Notes under the pieces: model-generated
Told to the model about the DNA's origin: nothing
Databases searched by the model: none
Seen by the model: the letters and a program-made list of their open reading frames with translations, nothing else
Shown: positions 46,602-59,289 of the stretch, piece after piece
Layout: each line of letters begins with the position of its first letter
How positions within the stretch are numbered: the stretch's first letter is position 1
Translations under genes and position numbers: made by a program
From: Cavenderia fasciculata
Taxonomy: Eukaryota; Evosea; Eumycetozoa; Acytosteliales; Cavenderiaceae
DNA length: 64,000 nt
Assembly (NCBI RefSeq): GCF_000203815.1
Contig: NW_004457736.1
Location: forward strand, 1 to 64,000
Reading direction: 5' to 3'

Positions 46602-47635
46602 CTAACTAAATAAAACAAAGAATAATATGATTAAACCAAGAGCAAAAAACATCCTACTTAGGAATATAGATTCAAATTCTGATGGTCCACCATTCCCATT
46701 TCCATTTCCTTGTTGTCCTTGTCCTTGTTGTCCTTGTTGTTGATTATTAGTTTGATAAAAATGTAATCCAAATAAACCTGGAAATAGACCAAATCCAGCA
46801 GAGAATGATACACCTCCTCCACCTCCAGCTTGACCATTCCATTGATTTCCAATGCCTCCAAAAAAGTCGAAATTATTTCCACCTGCCCTGGTAGACCGTT
46901 CTGTTTCTGGTCGTCCAGGTGGTCGAGATGGTATTGAACTAGGTCTCTTTTTTCTTGGATCAGAGGAATTACCTCTTCCATAGATTGGGATTAATTTTTC
47001 CTCTGATATTGGTGCTTTACAAACTGGGCATTGTTGACTTGCATTATGTTGTAACCATTGAAATATACATGACCAACTATTATTAAAAAGGAAAATAAAT
47101 CAATATAAAGAAGAAAAAGGAAGAAGAACCATAATAATAATATATATGATGACAATCATCAACATAAAGCATACCAAAATAAATGACCACATTGAGTAAC
47201 TATAGGTTCATTTACAGTATCAAAGCATATATTACATTCAAACATATCGCTACCTTCATCATTATTATTATTATCGTTTTCATTATTGTTTGATGTTGTT
47301 GATGTTGTTGTTGTAGGTGATTCATTTTTTGGTGTTGTTGAAGAAGTAAAAGTAGAGGTTGTATTTGTGCTTGTCGTAGTAGTACTAGTAGTTGTCGTGT
47401 TAGGAGTATCATCATCATCATTAGTATTATTATTATTATTTGTAGGTGTAGTAGCATTTGATCTTAATCTCACACCACCACCACTATTATTATTATTATT
47501 ATTATTCCTAGATGATATTTGTTCGCTATCTATATTATCATTATTGTTGTTATGTTGTTCTTCTCCTTTTCCTTCTTCTTCTTCTTCTTCTATACTTGGA
47601 TGATCCATGTCATTTTGATTTATCGATGTTGACAT
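46602..47635 (-). CDS. RNF5/RNF185-type membrane RING E3 ubiquitin ligase
   Basis: Two exons: 47635-47175 and 47076-46602, 311 residues. The head of ~130 residues is Asn/Thr/Ser/Glu low complexity. The RING reads [23 protein letters not shown] then WSCIFQWLQ and CPVCKAPI, a C3HC4 arrangement; the intron splits the codon of the HLFC cysteine. After the RING comes [11 protein letters not shown], the hallmark of RNF5/RNF185/RMA1. A Gly/Gln/Asn-rich linker follows, then a C-terminal hydrophobic helix ([13 protein letters not shown]) that anchors the protein in the ER. Role: ER-associated protein degradation. Family members have two C-terminal helices; here the first ([18 protein letters not shown]) is short. 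Confidence 0.95.
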
Positions 47636-47964
47636 TTGTATCTATCCTCTTCTCTTTCTATCTTTTGAATCAATCAATCAATGTGTTTGTAATATAATAC
47701 TATCTTTCTATAGACAAGTGAAATAATTGAATTGAATGCAATGAATGGAATGATGACGAGGATGATGTTTGTTTGGGAGCTGGTCAAAAATTAATTAACT
47801 TTTTAAAATTAGATTGTTTGTTTTTTCCCATCAAAAATAAATAAAGAAAGAAAAATCATTTTGTCAAATTTAGAAAAATTGATTTCATGTAGTAATATTT
47901 AAATATCGATGATATTTCTCTTCTCTCTCTCTCTCTCTCTCTCTCTTTTGATCATTGTTTTATT
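47636..47964. other. Intergenic region, no gene seen
   Basis: AT-rich with a TC dinucleotide run at 47921-47946. Promoter side of the RING gene and 3' side of TSEN54. Confidence 0.6.
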
Positions 47965-48776
47965 TCATTTAATTGATTTAAATTGAAAAAAGATTAAATC
48001 GCCTTGATTAAAAATACAATGTTTCAATGGAATTGTATTGAGGGTATCGAAACCATTTGATTCTTGGTCGATAAGAGCCAATTCTTCAAATGATGGAACA
48101 AGGTGTGATGTCCCAAAATTATTGTAGATTTTGATTCTAAAATCTGGTTTGCCAGGATTCGATTTCTTAAATGATTTACCTTTTGGTTTATAAACATTGT
48201 AATCAATGTATAAATAATCATCTGATAATGAATGATGATGATCATTCATCTTTTCATCTCCATCCAAACTTTTTTCTTGTTCTGTTTCCTGTTCTTGTTG
48301 TTGTTGTTCATGTTTTATAAAATATTGTGATGTAAGTTGTAATTTTCTATTGATAGAGTTGATAGTTTGATTTCCATTTAAATCATTTGGTAGTTGTAAG
48401 ATTGGTGATACTATATTTTTAATTCTCTCTATTTTAGTCGTTGTCGTCGTCATTGTTGTATTGCCTTTTCCAGCAATAGCAGCATTGTTGTTGTTGTTAA
48501 TTATAATATTTGGTAGAATAGGTGATTTAAATTTAGATTCCAATATTTTGATATTATATTTTGATTTGAGTTCTTCTTCTTGTGTAGTATCCATTTCCTT
48601 TCGTTTGAGTGATAGGTATTTAAGATGTTGTTGAAAGTGATTGATAACCGGTTGACTATAATCTGGTTGATCAATCATATCTATAAATGGTGTAAAATTG
48701 GTATTGTCAAGATCACTATGATCATTTTGTATCTCTTTCCACCAATTTTGACATTTCCTATCAGTATTATCGTGAC

Positions 48777-48834
<58 letters not shown>

Positions 48835-49645
48835 TGTTGTAGTTGTTGAAGTTGATGATCCATTGGTTGTAGTATTATTTGTACAACCAACATTAAATTT
48901 AATTCTTTTCAATATATCTTCTTTTTCATCTTCTAGTATCATAACTTGTTGAGAGTTGTTTGTTTTAGATGTCGTCGTCGTTGTTGTTGTTGATGACGAT
49001 GATTTAATAGTTGTGTCATCATCCTGGTAGTCTAATGAATCTTCATAACGGACAAGATGAAATCCAAGTTTTCTAAAGTAAAGAAATGTTTGGTATTTAT
49101 AGAATGGGAAACCTCCACTATAGAATTGATCATCAAATAGTTTATATGCATCTTGTAAACATAAAGGTAATCCTTTAAATATTAATTCAACTACTCCAAT
49201 CTCTAATAAATATCTAAAGTAGTAGTTTCTAGGATTAGTATTACTTTAAATACACATTATATCTCTATATATATATATAATAACATACATTGCTTCTTCA
49301 ACATAAAGATGTAAAACACCTTTAATACTATGACCAAGTGATTCAAATTGTTTTCCTTTTGGCTTTAACACTTTAAATAGTTTCTTTGATTCATCCCATT
49401 CTGCAATTGATAGATTTCCTCTTTATTATAATCAAAAAAACTCTGTTGTTTAGTATACTCTATACTCTATTCTATTAATGTATATTATATATGTTTGTTA
49501 TAGTGCTTGCTTACCTTGTACATTTCTTTTTTGAATTGTATAATGCTTCTCTCCACTCTTTGATTGTATTTTCATCACCTTTTTTAGCATTTGGTTTGAT
49601 ATCCTCATCGTCGTCATCATAGTGGTTACTATCCTCCATCACCAT
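47965..49645 (-). CDS. tsen54: tRNA-splicing endonuclease subunit Sen54
   Basis: Three exons: 49645-49515, 49420-49289, 49213-47965, 503 residues. Sen54 N-terminal text is present: WDESKKLFKVLKPKGKQFESLGHSIKGVLHLYVEEA, then IYLLEIGVVELIF, GLPLCLQDAYKLF and YKYQTFLYFRKLGFHLVRYE (each broken here into parts). A central linker has Thr, Ser, Asn and Gln tracts. The C-terminal domain has DYNVYKPKGKSFKKSNPG, PDFRIKIYN, PSFEELALID and the final PLKHCIFNQGDLIFFQF. It is the structural subunit that helps position pre-tRNA for intron removal in the nucleus. Its length is as expected once low-complexity runs are discounted. Confidence 0.92.
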
Positions 49646-49927
49646 CTATTCTATATCTATATATATATATGTATATATGTATAAATATATTTATTCTATA
49701 TCTCTCTCTACTCGATTAAATGAGAGGAATGTAATACATTCGATTTGGTTTGGGATCTTGAAAAAATTAAAGATATATTCAAAAATGAAGATATTTTTAA
49801 ATATTAATATTAACAATTAATTGTAATTATAATATATATATTTATATAGATAAAGTTTATTTATTTAAATTTTATTTGTGATCATAATAATAATAATAAT
49901 TATAGGATTGTTCTTTCAAAGTTTAAG

Positions 49928-50718
49928 TTAAATTAAAAAACTTAAGATACTTAATAAAAGTAAAATGGTTGAGGAAACTAATTTAAAGGCACCACTTCTC
50001 TCGACATCCTCTCCAGCATACAATTGAGCACGAGAATAATAAGTGGTAGAATTACTATTTTGTAGAGTAGTTGTTCCATTATTAGTTACATTGACCTTGA
50101 ATTCTCTATAGTTGGAGACGACAAGGACCATTTGAGAGTCGTTTGAATCCATGACACCCTTTTCAAGAGCACGATTGATGGTGCTTGAAATGATGTGATT
50201 GGAATTGTATGATTCTGTAACATTCAATTTAAACTCTGAACTAGTGTTTACCGAGGCAGTGGATGCATTGATCTGGTGATAGAAACTAGATTCATAATTC
50301 TTTTGAGCAAATCCACCAATCTCTACACGATTAACTGCCAGTGTTTTATTCTCATCAGAGACTTTCAAATCATAGTTTAATGTCCATCCAAGTTTATCAT
50401 CTCCATATCCCTTCTCAGCAGTGATAAATGCAATTCCACTAGTTATAATAAATTGACTCTTTGTAATTGGTAAAGTATCAAAACTAAATTCTCCATTAAA
50501 ATAAAACTCTAAAATAATGGATGGATAGTAAGGGTAAAGGGTAAAGGGTAAAGGGGATAGATAGTTGAGGAAATTAGAAAGATGTTTAAAGTTTTTTTTG
50601 TTTAGGAGGGAAACATATGTATGTATGGATATATACTTGTAGAATTTGAAGTCAATTGAGCATTATTAGAGGAGATATAAAAGATTGATATTATTAATAT
50701 TATAAATAGAGATTTCAT
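49928..50718 (-). CDS. GPI-anchor-type surface or secreted protein, unknown family
   Basis: Two exons: 50718-50637 and 50508-49928, 220 residues. Residues 1-20 form a signal peptide (MKSLFIILIISIFYISSNN). The middle is Asn/Ser/Thr-rich with many N-glycosylation sequons and beta-strand-like alternation (EFKLNVTESY, EFKVNVTNNG). The last ~20 residues are hydrophobic (FKLVSSTILLLLSILSFLI) after a Ser-Gly-Ala region, the usual GPI-attachment pattern. No cysteine-rich module or catalytic motif is seen. Family unknown. Confidence 0.8.
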
Positions 50719-51071
50719 ATTTTTAATTATAATTTTGAACTAATTAATTTGAACTATTAATTTGATTGATTGAAAGAAATAATAAACAAAACACAAAGAT
50801 GGAAAAATATAGATATAAAAAAAAGAGAGGGGTTTTTGACTGATTTAATTTTAGGATACACTCCAACCAAAATTTTTTTTTTGTGATCATCTTGGTGGTG
50901 GTTGTGCGATTATGCATTCTAATGAACGTGGGTACCCACATAGAGATGCACACATACCTTTGTGTGTGTGTATGTTATTGTTTTTCTTCCTTGTGATCGT
51001 GATATATGTGCCAAAATAGGAATGTGGAAGGTTTCAAAATTTAAATAGTGTATATTCATAGCCAAATTTAT
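50719..51071. other. Intergenic region, no gene seen
   Basis: AT-rich spacer with a TGTG run near 50960. Contains the promoter side of the GPI-type gene. No coding signal. Confidence 0.6.
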
Positions 51072-51809
51072 TTATAATAATTTAAGGTGACCTGAAACAG
51101 TATCGATGAGAGACTTTGGAGCTTTAAATGTATAGATATTAGTAAATTAATTAATATCCTGTTTGTATATATATATATATTTGTTTGAATGTGTTTGTGT
51201 TTAACATCATTGTAACATACCAGGACCAATAGCCAATACAGTACAAGTTCCAGCTTCAATTTGAGTTCTTCCAGCATCGACCACTAAATAGTTTGGAAGT
51301 TTAAGTTTTCTTGCTTCCCTTTCAATGTCCAATAGTTCTTTTTCACTTTCTACTTTGATGGCTATTTTAGCTTGACCTCCATATTCCCAACGTTTGAGTA
51401 GATCCTTGAATTCCTCCTTTTTCGTGGCCGACTTGTATGCACCTAAAGTGCCGTGACAGCACTGAGCAGCAATCTTTCCTTTTCCCATTTTTAAATCGTT
51501 ACGAACAATTAATACCATTTTACATTCTTCTTGTTGATCATCGAAATCTTCATCGAAATCACTTTCTTCGTCTGTCGATTCGTCATCTTCAACTTTAATC
51601 GATGGTTTAGTAGTAGAAGTAGCAGTAGCAGTGGCAGTAGCAGTTGCTGATGATGAAGTATTATTATTATCTGTATTATTTTTAGGTTGTAAGAAATGAG
51701 CTCCAAACATGATGCCAGTCATAAACGCTACGATTAAGTATACGACACTTGATGTATTATCAATGAGCAGCTGTAAAGATGATTCCTCTACTACTCCTTC
51801 TGTCGTCAT
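51072..51809 (-). CDS. ptrh2: Peptidyl-tRNA hydrolase 2 (PTRH2/Bit1)
   Basis: Two exons: 51809-51221 and 51121-51072, 212 residues. A hydrophobic N-terminal helix (VVYLIVAFMTGIMFGAHFL) matches the mitochondrial outer membrane anchor of Bit1. A linker with Ala-Thr repeats and an acidic stretch follow. The Pth2 domain begins KMVLIVRNDLKMGKGKIAAQ and has CCHGTLGAYK, GQAKIAIKV, then LVVDAGRTQIEAGTCTVLAIGPG. The end is KSLIDTVSGHLKLL. It releases peptides from peptidyl-tRNA. The last exon supplies only 16 residues, with the splice at GPG/APK. Confidence 0.96.
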
Positions 51810-53100
51810 CTTATATTATTATTATTATTATTATTTATCAATAATTGATTAGATAGTTTAATTACTAAAAATGGGTGTTCTTCATTGGTCGCGACAGTAT
51901 CTCACAGATCTTCATCACAAATTCATTTCATTTTTTTAAATACAAATATTAGAGAAGAGATAAAGATAAAGATAATGAATGACATTGGTTTTATAATCGT
52001 ATTGATATTCAAATAACAACATGATAAAGATCATGTGAATGATATCATTGACAAAAGAGAAGAGTGTGATGTGATCAACATCATTTTAAAATCACACTAT
52101 ACATATCGGTGATAAATGTCATCGTAGTACTAGCATCAACACAACAACAATAACAACCACACACAATGACACACTGTGTGATGATGGAAATTCGAGTTGT
52201 AAGCAACTTGATAAAATAAGAGAAACGAGGAGAATCAAGTAATATTCTCTTCCTACTCCTACTCCTACTCTTACTACTCCACCTCATTCCATACCCTGGT
52301 TGAAAACAAGAGAAATCCGTAAAGAATACATTACGTAGTGTATTCACTAGAGTAGTGGTGGTGTATTCACATTGTCATTGCATACACAACAATGGAACTA
52401 GTTATAGAATTATCAAGATCAAAATTGCAAAATATCACATTTACCCCTCTTTGTTATTACCCCAATGTAATACACGCTACCACTCGTTTTCAACATAGAT
52501 TACTGTCTATGGAAAACACACAAACACAAACACACACACAAACACACTGTTAGCTCTGGCATGGTAAAGTTATACGTTTCAAAAAAAAGCTATCTGTCTT
52601 TTAATTTACAGTAGCTGTGTTGTCATTGCCAAGCTATTACCTGTGACAGTTTCCATATTTGTTATTTCTTACATGTACATTTGATATATATCTAATTTCA
52701 ATTCTAAACACATAATCCCAATATATTAGTATCCGTATATATAAGTAATACTTACACCTGCTACCTGCCATACTATTAAAGGAGATTTAAAAGTAATAGG
52801 TCATTTTAAAATCATCATCTCTGTTCTATTTAAACGGCCAAATATCACGACAAAAGATAAACATTTAATAACATCTCTTCACCTCTTCTTCAACACACAC
52901 ATAAATAATAATATTATAAATTATAAATAATAATTTAAATATCATTTTTTTTTTTTGTTGTTCTTTTTCTATTTATATATATATATTATAGTAATAATTA
53001 ATTTTATTTATAGTAATAATTATTTATAGTAGTAATAGCGACAGAACGTTCATCAATTGTATTTATAGATATTTATATTTGGGAGAAAAAAAAAAAAACT
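51810..53100. other. Long divergent intergenic region
   Basis: Between PTRH2 (minus) and the aspartic protease (plus). It includes ACACAC-rich text near 52510-52545, a less AT-rich mid part and a TATA-rich stretch before 53101. A minus-strand frame at 52081-52347 has no ATG start. No gene is supported. Confidence 0.55.
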
Positions 53101-54702
53101 ATGAAGAATAGAATAGTATCATCTCTATTCTTATTATTTTTAATAGGAAGTTCGCTTGCTACCAATCAAGCATATTATGGATCTTATGAATTACCATTGG
53201 AAATCACAATTAGAGGGTAATTACGCAAATAACTATTATCCAAATATATTTTACAAATATTAAGATTTTATTTATTTTTTAGACCATTGGAAGCATCACA
53301 TGAAACAAATGGATTTGTAGTTTTATCAAGACCACATTTAACCAGATCAGTATTATCTGGTAAAGTAAATCAACCAATGACTGGTGACTTGTTCCAAATC
53401 AATACTCAAATCATTGTTGGAAACACTACATTCCTCGTCCAAGTCGATACTGGGTCACTTTTAATGGCCATTCCATTGGAAGGATGTAACACTTGTGTTG
53501 AAAGTCGTCCAGTCTATCACCCATCTTCAACCTCTACCAAGGTTGCGTGTAGCTCTGACCAATGCAAGGGCTCAGGTAGTACTCCACCATCCTGCAGTCG
53601 TACCTCTTCTGGTGAATCATGTGATTTCCAAATCCGTTATGGTGACGGTTCCCACGTTTCTGGTTACATCTACGAAGATGTTGTCAATCTTGCCGGTCTC
53701 CAAGGAAAAGCAAACTTTGGTGCCAACGATGAAGAAACTGGTGATTTTGAATATCCAAGAGCTGATGGTATCATTGGTTTTGGTAGAACTGTAAGTAAAT
53801 TAAAAATACACACATATATATATATCAATCAATCAATTACTTATATGTATCTATTTAGTGCTCATCATGTGTTCCAACAGTTTGGGATTCATTGGTTAGT
53901 GATTTAGGTCTCAAGAATCAATTTGGTATGTTGTTGAATTATGAAGGTGGAGGTTCATTGTCTTTGGGTGAAATCAACACTAGTTACTACACTGGTGACA
54001 TTAGATACACTCCATTGGTCCAAAAGAACACCCCATTCTACAGTGTCAAATCCACTGGTATTCGTATCAACGACTACACCATCCCGGGTAGCAAGTTGGG
54101 TCAAGAAGTTATCGTCGACAGTGGTAGCACTGCTCTTTCATTGGCTTCAGGTGCTTACGATCAATTAAGAAACTACTTCCAAACTCACTATTGTTCCATT
54201 CAAGGTGTTTGTGAAAATCCTAATATTTTCCAAGGTGTATGTAAAAACTAACCAAATAACAATAGTCACATATACATTTTAACTAAACCATTCTTTCACC
54301 TATTTCTAGTCAATTTGTTATAGTTCAGATGATGTTTTATCGAAATTCCCAACATTGTATTTCACCTTTGACGGTGGAGTTCAAGTTGCCATCCCACCAA
54401 AGAATTATTTGGTCAAGGCCCCACTTACCAATGGCAAATATGGTTACTGTTTCATGATTGAACGTGCCGATTCTACCATGACAATCCTTGGTGACGTTTT
54501 TATGCGTGGATATTACACGGTGTTTGACAATGTCAACGATCGTGTAGGTTTCGCGGTTGGAGCCAATATGTCGACAACTAGTTCGGTAGGTTTTGATCCA
54601 GCTGGAGGTGTCAACGACTCTAATGGCTCGAATCAATTATCCCCCTCCCTTTTCCTCTTCTTTATCATCTCTTCTGTCATTTCCTGTATATTGTTTGTCT
54701 AA
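53101..54702 (+). CDS. Membrane-attached aspartic protease (pepsin family)
   Basis: Four exons: 53101-53216, 53283-53790, 53859-54236, 54310-54702, 464 residues. A signal peptide covers residues 1-20. The two catalytic Asp motifs are VDTGS (Asp94) and VDSGST (Asp295). The family's RYGDGSHVSGY flap-like segment and DGIIGFGR are present. Disulfide pairs occur in the N-terminal lobe (CNTC, CSSDQC). The C terminus is Ser/Asn-rich followed by a hydrophobic helix (LFLFFIISSVISCILFV). So it may be GPI-linked or a single-pass membrane protease like yapsin/BACE-type enzymes. A possible extra cytosolic-tail exon lies at 54990-55085. Confidence 0.95.
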
Positions 54703-55677
54703 GTCATCACACACACATATAGTAGTATTAGTGTCGTTGCCAATGAAAAGTAAAGTTTTCAAAACAATCAGGATTTTTCCCCCACCCTTTTCCTTCCCTT
54801 TCCTTTTGACATTAATTGTTTAATGTTCATCTACATACACGCACATACACACACATCGATCGTTTATAAAATATTTATATAAAATTTCTTATATATTTTA
54901 AAATATATCCATATATACTATATCTATATATTTCTGTTTTCTATATATACATTATATCTATATAATTATTTTATTCTCATTTACACTAGGATAGCCTACA
55001 CCAAAACCCACACAACCACAACAACAAAGAAGATTCTAAAGATGAATTCCCAGATTATCCAGATGAATACAATGACTTTTTTTAAACCTTTTTAAATTAA
55101 TTCCATCATTACATAAACTCTACACACACACACAAACATACACTTATTCCCTCTGATATATTCATTTTTCACCTCCTCATCATTTATTTAAACTTTCACT
55201 TTTTCACATCCAACTTTACTCCTACTACTATTTCCAAACGAGGAACAAATTAAAATTATAATTTCCATTAACCAAAACGGTTTTTGGAGATTTAAATAAA
55301 AGCTCTACTCTTACTTCCTTTCTTGAAAAAGATTGGTTTGTGGATAGAGTATGAAATATTAGAATTGATTTCAACCATCAATTCTTTTATTTTTTAAATA
55401 TTATAAAATTAATTTGAAGCTTATTTCTTTATTGGATTTAAATATTATGAGTTGTATTTGTAAAAAAAAAACAAAAACAATGGTAAGTATAAGGCTTAAC
55501 ATATTATATATATTATTTGATTTATAACAAAATGTTCTATTTATCTATAGTTTATAATCAATTATTTATTATATAAAATAAATTTTATTTATTTCTTTTG
55601 ACTGACTATTATTATATTTTTAACCCACTATAAACCCAAAACCCAAAAATGATTTTGTTCATATGGAAATGGATGGT
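54703..55677. other. Convergent intergenic region
   Basis: Between the aspartic protease (plus) and SCYL2 (minus). Mostly AT-rich, with CACACA and ATATAT runs. The only coding-like stretch is 54990-55085. Confidence 0.55.
54990..55085 (+). other. Candidate alternative last exon (acidic tail)
   Basis: After an acceptor-like TTACACTAG, 31 codons and a stop read DSLHQNPHN... then KEDSKDEFPDYPDEYNDFF. Its amino acid bias is protein-like and unlike the surrounding AT runs. It can join in frame to the protease's last exon just before its stop, via a GTCTAA donor (weak) after residue Phe463, giving a cytosolic acidic tail. A separate small exon of unknown gene is the other option. Confidence 0.35.
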
Positions 55678-58600
55678 TTAAATCAAATTATTATTATTAC
55701 GATTATAATTAGTGTTTTGTTGTTGTTGTTGAGATTGTTGTTGATTTCCATTCCACTGATTATTCATATTATTATTTAAACCAACATTATTAAAATTATT
55801 TATATTCTTTTGATGTTGTTGTAAAATTTGTTGGTTGTTATTCATACCAGCAAATATATCATTTGTAGCATTATTAAATACTGATGAGGATCCTCCTCCT
55901 CCTCCATAGGAGGATTGATTAAAATTATTATTATTATTCATATTATTATTGTAATTGTTGTTGAAATTATTATTATTATTGTCAGTGGTCATATTAAAAT
56001 TATTAAAACCACTATTACCACTGCTACTATTAGTGCTATAGTTATTAAGCGGTTTTGATGACGAGGAAAAAGAGTTATCATACTTTAATTGTGTAGAATT
56101 ATTATTATTATTATTAGTTGTGATATTATTATTATTTGATCCTGCATTTGATGTAGGTTGAAGTAGTGTCATTCCACTGCTGCTGCTACTGCTACTATTA
56201 CCACTATTTAACCCCATTCCCATTCCCATATTCATATTATTATTGTTATAATTGCTACTTGGATTATAACCCAAATTCATAGAGGTATTTTGATAGTTTC
56301 CTGTATTTCCAACAACTGTGTTTGATGAAAATGAAGAGGAAGAAGAAGTAAATGGCATTGGATTGGATGATGATGACGAGGATGTGGTTGGAGTGATTGG
56401 AGTTGCTGAAAAGTCATCCAAATTATAGTTATAGTTGGGTGCAGGATAAGATGATTTAGAAGTGGATGAAGATGAGATTGGAGTGATTGGGGTTGATGAT
56501 GATGTTGTTGGAAGTGGGGTCAATAAACTTGAAAATGCATTATTATTATTATTATTATTATTAGTGTTGTTATAGGTATTGGTAGATGATGAGGGTATTG
56601 TGTTTGTAGAGTTGGGATAGCTTAATTTGGGAGAAGGATTGCGAAGTTGGATGGGTGGAGTATTGGATGATGTTGATGGAGGAGGTGGAGTCATTGAAGT
56701 AAAGTCTGGTGAATCAAATACAGATCCACTACCCATTCCTCCTTTACTACTACTACTATTGGCTGTTGTTGTTGTTGTTGTTGGACTAATCTTGTCTGAT
56801 GATGAAGAAATTGGTGAAATAAAATTTGAAGGTAGAGTAATCTTTCCAAATGCTTGATTATTACTATTGTTACTGGTGGTTGGTTCCAAGAATCCTCCAT
56901 TGTCGGCAAATGGATTTGTACTATTTGAAAGACTAGTGCCACTGCTGTTGGGAGGAGCTCCTCCAGCAGATGGATTGATTACCCTTTCAAACTTATCATC
57001 AGTCTCTTGTGGCGATTTGGTGTATCGTTTGAGATTGTTTAGTTCGTTGAGACGTTCTGCCTCATAGGCTGTCAAAACGTCCTTGACCACCTTCATGATG
57101 GTTTTAAATTGCTCCAAATCAATGTGCTTGTCTGCACTCATTGGAATTAGAGCTGGCAACACTTTAAGTGCCAATAATTCACCTCCAAGTTTTTTTGAAA
57201 TGGCTTCATACACAAATACCAATGCCTCTAAAATAGGTGGACTATTGTCAATTGATAAAATCTTTTCCAAATTTGGTAGCATTGATTCTTCAATTAATTT
57301 TTTATCCAATAATGGTATTAATCTAAATCAAGTTAAGAATGAAATAATTTGATTAGAAAACGGAATAGTTTCCATAAATAAATATAAAATATTAAAATAT
57401 TTACAAAGAAAACCATTGAATTGATTTTGTACGAATATGTAATGGGAAACCTCCAACAACCAAATTAGTCAAACGGGGTACTACACCATGACTAATAGCA
57501 TCATGATCGAAATGCTTGATTACAATAGTTGAAACATTTAAACATTGGAATATAATCTCTGGTGTTGGTCCACACATTGTACCTAAAACTATTGGTAATA
57601 CATCTAAATTAAATAAATAATTAAATTAATAAACATTCATATATTATTATTAATATTATTTTTTTTTGTTTATACAAACATTTTTTAATATATTCATTTG
57701 TTGATTTATCAACTATAGTTTCTAAACTTTCAAGAATACAAGCCAATACTTCATTTTTTGGTTCCTTGTTGGTGAGGATTTGTTTGAGGTTGGGAGCAAT
57801 AGCTTGCATGAAATGATCTTTTTTAAGTTCCTTGGAGATTGCGAGAATACAAGGAAGGACCACATAGAGAGTACGCTCGTTTGAAAGTTCTGCAATGAGG
57901 GTTGGGAGGAGATAGTTGATTTGAATATGACTTGAAAATTGAGTCAATATTCTCAACAGTCCTCTAAAGAATTGTAATCGTGATTCCTCTTCCTTTTGGA
58001 CAATATTGGCGAGATAGACCAACGACTTTACCTTGACATCAGAGAAATAGGCAGATCTAACAAAACTTTCAACATCACCTCTTAGTGATGGCTCACCAAG
58101 TAGAATGGTACATACACGAGCACTGTCTAGCAAATGTGACTTTTTCTGTGCCTCTTGTTTGGCGTTGGAAAGTCGAGAGAGGTAGTATGAAGAAACACCC
58201 ATCTTGGAGATTGTCTCTCCGGCCTGATCCAACGATCGATCCAAATTCAACGATATCTCACTAATGATTCGACCAATACTAAAGAGATCACTATTGTACT
58301 CCCATTTCTTTTGTTGTACATATTCAGGTGGCAAATAATCCAAATCTGGTAAAATGATCGATCCTTCATCATACCCATACTCTTTCATATCATGACTCAA
58401 TCCATGAATTGAATCTTGTTTATCTATTCCACTTGAAAATCCTAATCCTCCAATTTTCCATTTCAACTAATTAAAAGTAAATCAAAAAAAAAAAGGTTAA
58501 TATTATAGGAGTTGTGATTATTTGTTTGTTTGTTTGTTTGTTTGTTTGTTTGTTTGTTTGTTTGTTTGTTTGATTACATACAGTCTTTGTAATGAATATT

Positions 58601-59018
58601 GATTTTGGGGATATATTTCTATGAAGTAACTTGGCAGTTTGATTTAAAAAGTGTACACCTTCAATCAATTGAGATATACCCAATTGAATCTCCAATTCTT
58701 CAAATGTAAAATGAGGTTTGTTTGCTTCGACCGATGATACTTGGTTTGATTTCTTTGAGCTTCTATGTTGTTGAATCAATGCGTCTAATGTTGCCAAGAT
58801 GGGTTCAGTTGCAAAGTACATCGTTGTCTTTGTCTCCTCAATGGGACTAACTACCTGTAAAATGGCAGGATGACGTAATCTCTGTAGACTCTGTGCTTCC
58901 TTTTTCAAATAGTCTATAATCTCTGTTTGATTTGCTTTTGGTAACTTTTCTATTGATTTCTTTTCAAAGTACTAAAGAGATAGAGAGGAGAAGAGGGATC
59001 ATGATAATTGGGTCAGTC

Positions 59019-59053
<35 letters not shown>

Positions 59054-59073
59054 CTATGTAATTGTTTCTACTA

Positions 59074-59124
<51 letters not shown>

Positions 59125-59289
59125 ATATAATCTTACAAAGACAGAAGTTTCTTCAGATGATGATTTCTTGATTGCATCATGTATTTTCCAAAATCTAGTT
59201 GGACATCTGACCTCTCTTAGATCATAGTCTTTGACAGGTGATATAGCAGATGACAGGAATCCCTTCACTTTTTGTGAGAATCCTTCCAT
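55678..59289 (-). CDS. scyl2: SCY1-like pseudokinase 2 (SCYL2/CVAK104)
   Basis: Five exons: 59289-59137, 58971-58582, 58466-57680, 57603-57405, 57322-55678, 1057 residues. The kinase-like part has [22 protein letters not shown], then [13 protein letters not shown] where the catalytic Asp of HRD is Asn. The DFG position reads GLGF, so it is a pseudokinase. YLPPEYV and [15 protein letters not shown] follow. A HEAT-like middle includes [22 protein letters not shown]. The last ~420 residues are Ser/Asn/Thr low complexity with an NPF motif ([10 protein letters not shown]), a clathrin/EH-domain binding signal. Role: clathrin-mediated endosome to Golgi traffic. Confidence 0.94.
58519..58570. repeat. 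TTTG tetranucleotide microsatellite in SCYL2 intron 2
   Basis: Thirteen units of TTTG (plus-strand reading) between splice sites of the SCYL2 gene. Confidence 0.95.
59076..59116. repeat. CT dinucleotide microsatellite in SCYL2 intron 1
   Basis: About 20 TC units inside intron 1. A TCAA repeat at 59018-59050 lies in the same intron. Confidence 0.95.

Noticed and set aside
46658-46981. Minus-strand frame of 107 codons inside the RING gene
   Set aside because: It is an out-of-frame shadow; the true exon 2 frame carries the [11 protein letters not shown] motif and the C-terminal helix.
47286-47697. Val- and Ser-rich plus-strand frames
   Set aside because: They are antisense to the Asn/Thr low-complexity head of the RING gene.
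52081-52347. Minus-strand frame of 88 codons
   Set aside because: It starts with GTG, no ATG in a useful place, and it has no recognisable signal or domain.
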